Origin: Candidatus Fredericiella danica
GTDB lineage: Bacteria > Chloroflexota > Anaerolineae > Caldilineales > Caldilineaceae
Assembly (NCBI GenBank): GCA_016713335.1
Contig: JADJPH010000042.1
Coordinates: 1-52,962 of the forward strand
DNA: 52,962 nucleotides
Reading direction: 5' to 3'
Both the position numbers and the translations under genes were made by a program. The notes below the pieces were generated by a model. The model made no database searches and was not told the DNA's origin. It saw only the letters and a list, made by a program, of their open reading frames with translations. Positions 52,877-52,962 of this stretch are shown here, piece by piece (the first letter of the stretch is position 1; each line of letters begins with the position of its first letter).

Positions 52877-52915
52877 GGTCAGGGTCGCTTCTCCGATGAT
52901 GTTTGGTTCAATTGG

Positions 52916-52924
52916 ATCATACCA
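52916..52924 (-). promoter_or_regulatory. Candidate extended -10 promoter for the phospholipase D-like gene
   Basis: The minus strand reads TGGTATGAT about 40 nt before the ATG, with a weak TTGCAC 16 bp further upstream. The remaining bases to the window edge hold nothing else recognised. Confidence 0.35.
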
Positions 52925-52962
52925 TGTTGGATGCAGGGTGCAAGGGTGGAGGGGTGGTGACA

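Overview
This is about 53 kb of GC-rich bacterial chromosome with dense, ordinary gene content. The gene set suggests a Chloroflexota (Anaerolineae/Caldilinea-like) bacterium: bactofilin, small Chloroflexota-style membrane proteins, branched-chain amino-acid transport, methylmalonyl-CoA mutase, and intergenic repeats of a type I associate with that phylum. This is inference; no rRNA or tRNA gene is present to settle it.

Layout. 1-8 kb: end of a sensor kinase, a dual-specificity phosphatase, an RlmD/TrmA-type RNA methyltransferase, an amidase-acetyltransferase pair, and divergent acyl-CoA carboxyltransferase and methylmalonyl-CoA mutase genes. 8-15.5 kb: a 45-bp tandem repeat, then minus-strand murJ, trxB, rsmE, prmA, dnaJ and coaE. 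15.7-23.2 kb: a branched-chain amino-acid ABC transporter with two tandem lipoprotein receptors, the first two genes each behind a near-consensus promoter, then livH, livM (with a large N-terminal membrane extension), livG and livF. 23.4-28 kb: an FAD oxidoreductase, a CrcB/Fluc fluoride channel, a DUF190-CBS protein, and an unrecognised lipoprotein built of four diverged internal units. 28.2-32 kb: a predicted glycosidase-like domain fused to an O-antigen ligase, and a multi-pass membrane protein. 32-45 kb: glycerol and dihydroxyacetone metabolism, with glpABC, a ketopantoate reductase-like gene in frame with glpC, a DhaM-HPr-enzyme I fusion, glpK, dhaL, dhaK and rdgB. 45-53 kb: prs, bactofilin, tpx, plsY, a metallo-hydrolase, two membrane proteins (one ABA4-like), a repeat mosaic, and an EEP nuclease coupled to a phospholipase D/cardiolipin synthase-like gene.

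How they work together. BCAA import, carboxyltransferase and mutase fit amino-acid and propionyl-CoA catabolism. GlpK makes glycerol-3-phosphate and GlpABC oxidises it to dihydroxyacetone phosphate. DhaKL with a DhaM carrying its own HPr and a full enzyme I could phosphorylate dihydroxyacetone from PEP. PlsY and the PLD-like enzyme use glycerol-3-phosphate and phospholipids downstream.

A feature of the whole window is that at least 13 conserved genes are broken by 1-2 nt frame changes. Nearly all can be explained as loss of one unit from a short homopolymer or dinucleotide run. I read these as probable sequence errors, so these genes are annotated as single genes with the frame changes stated.
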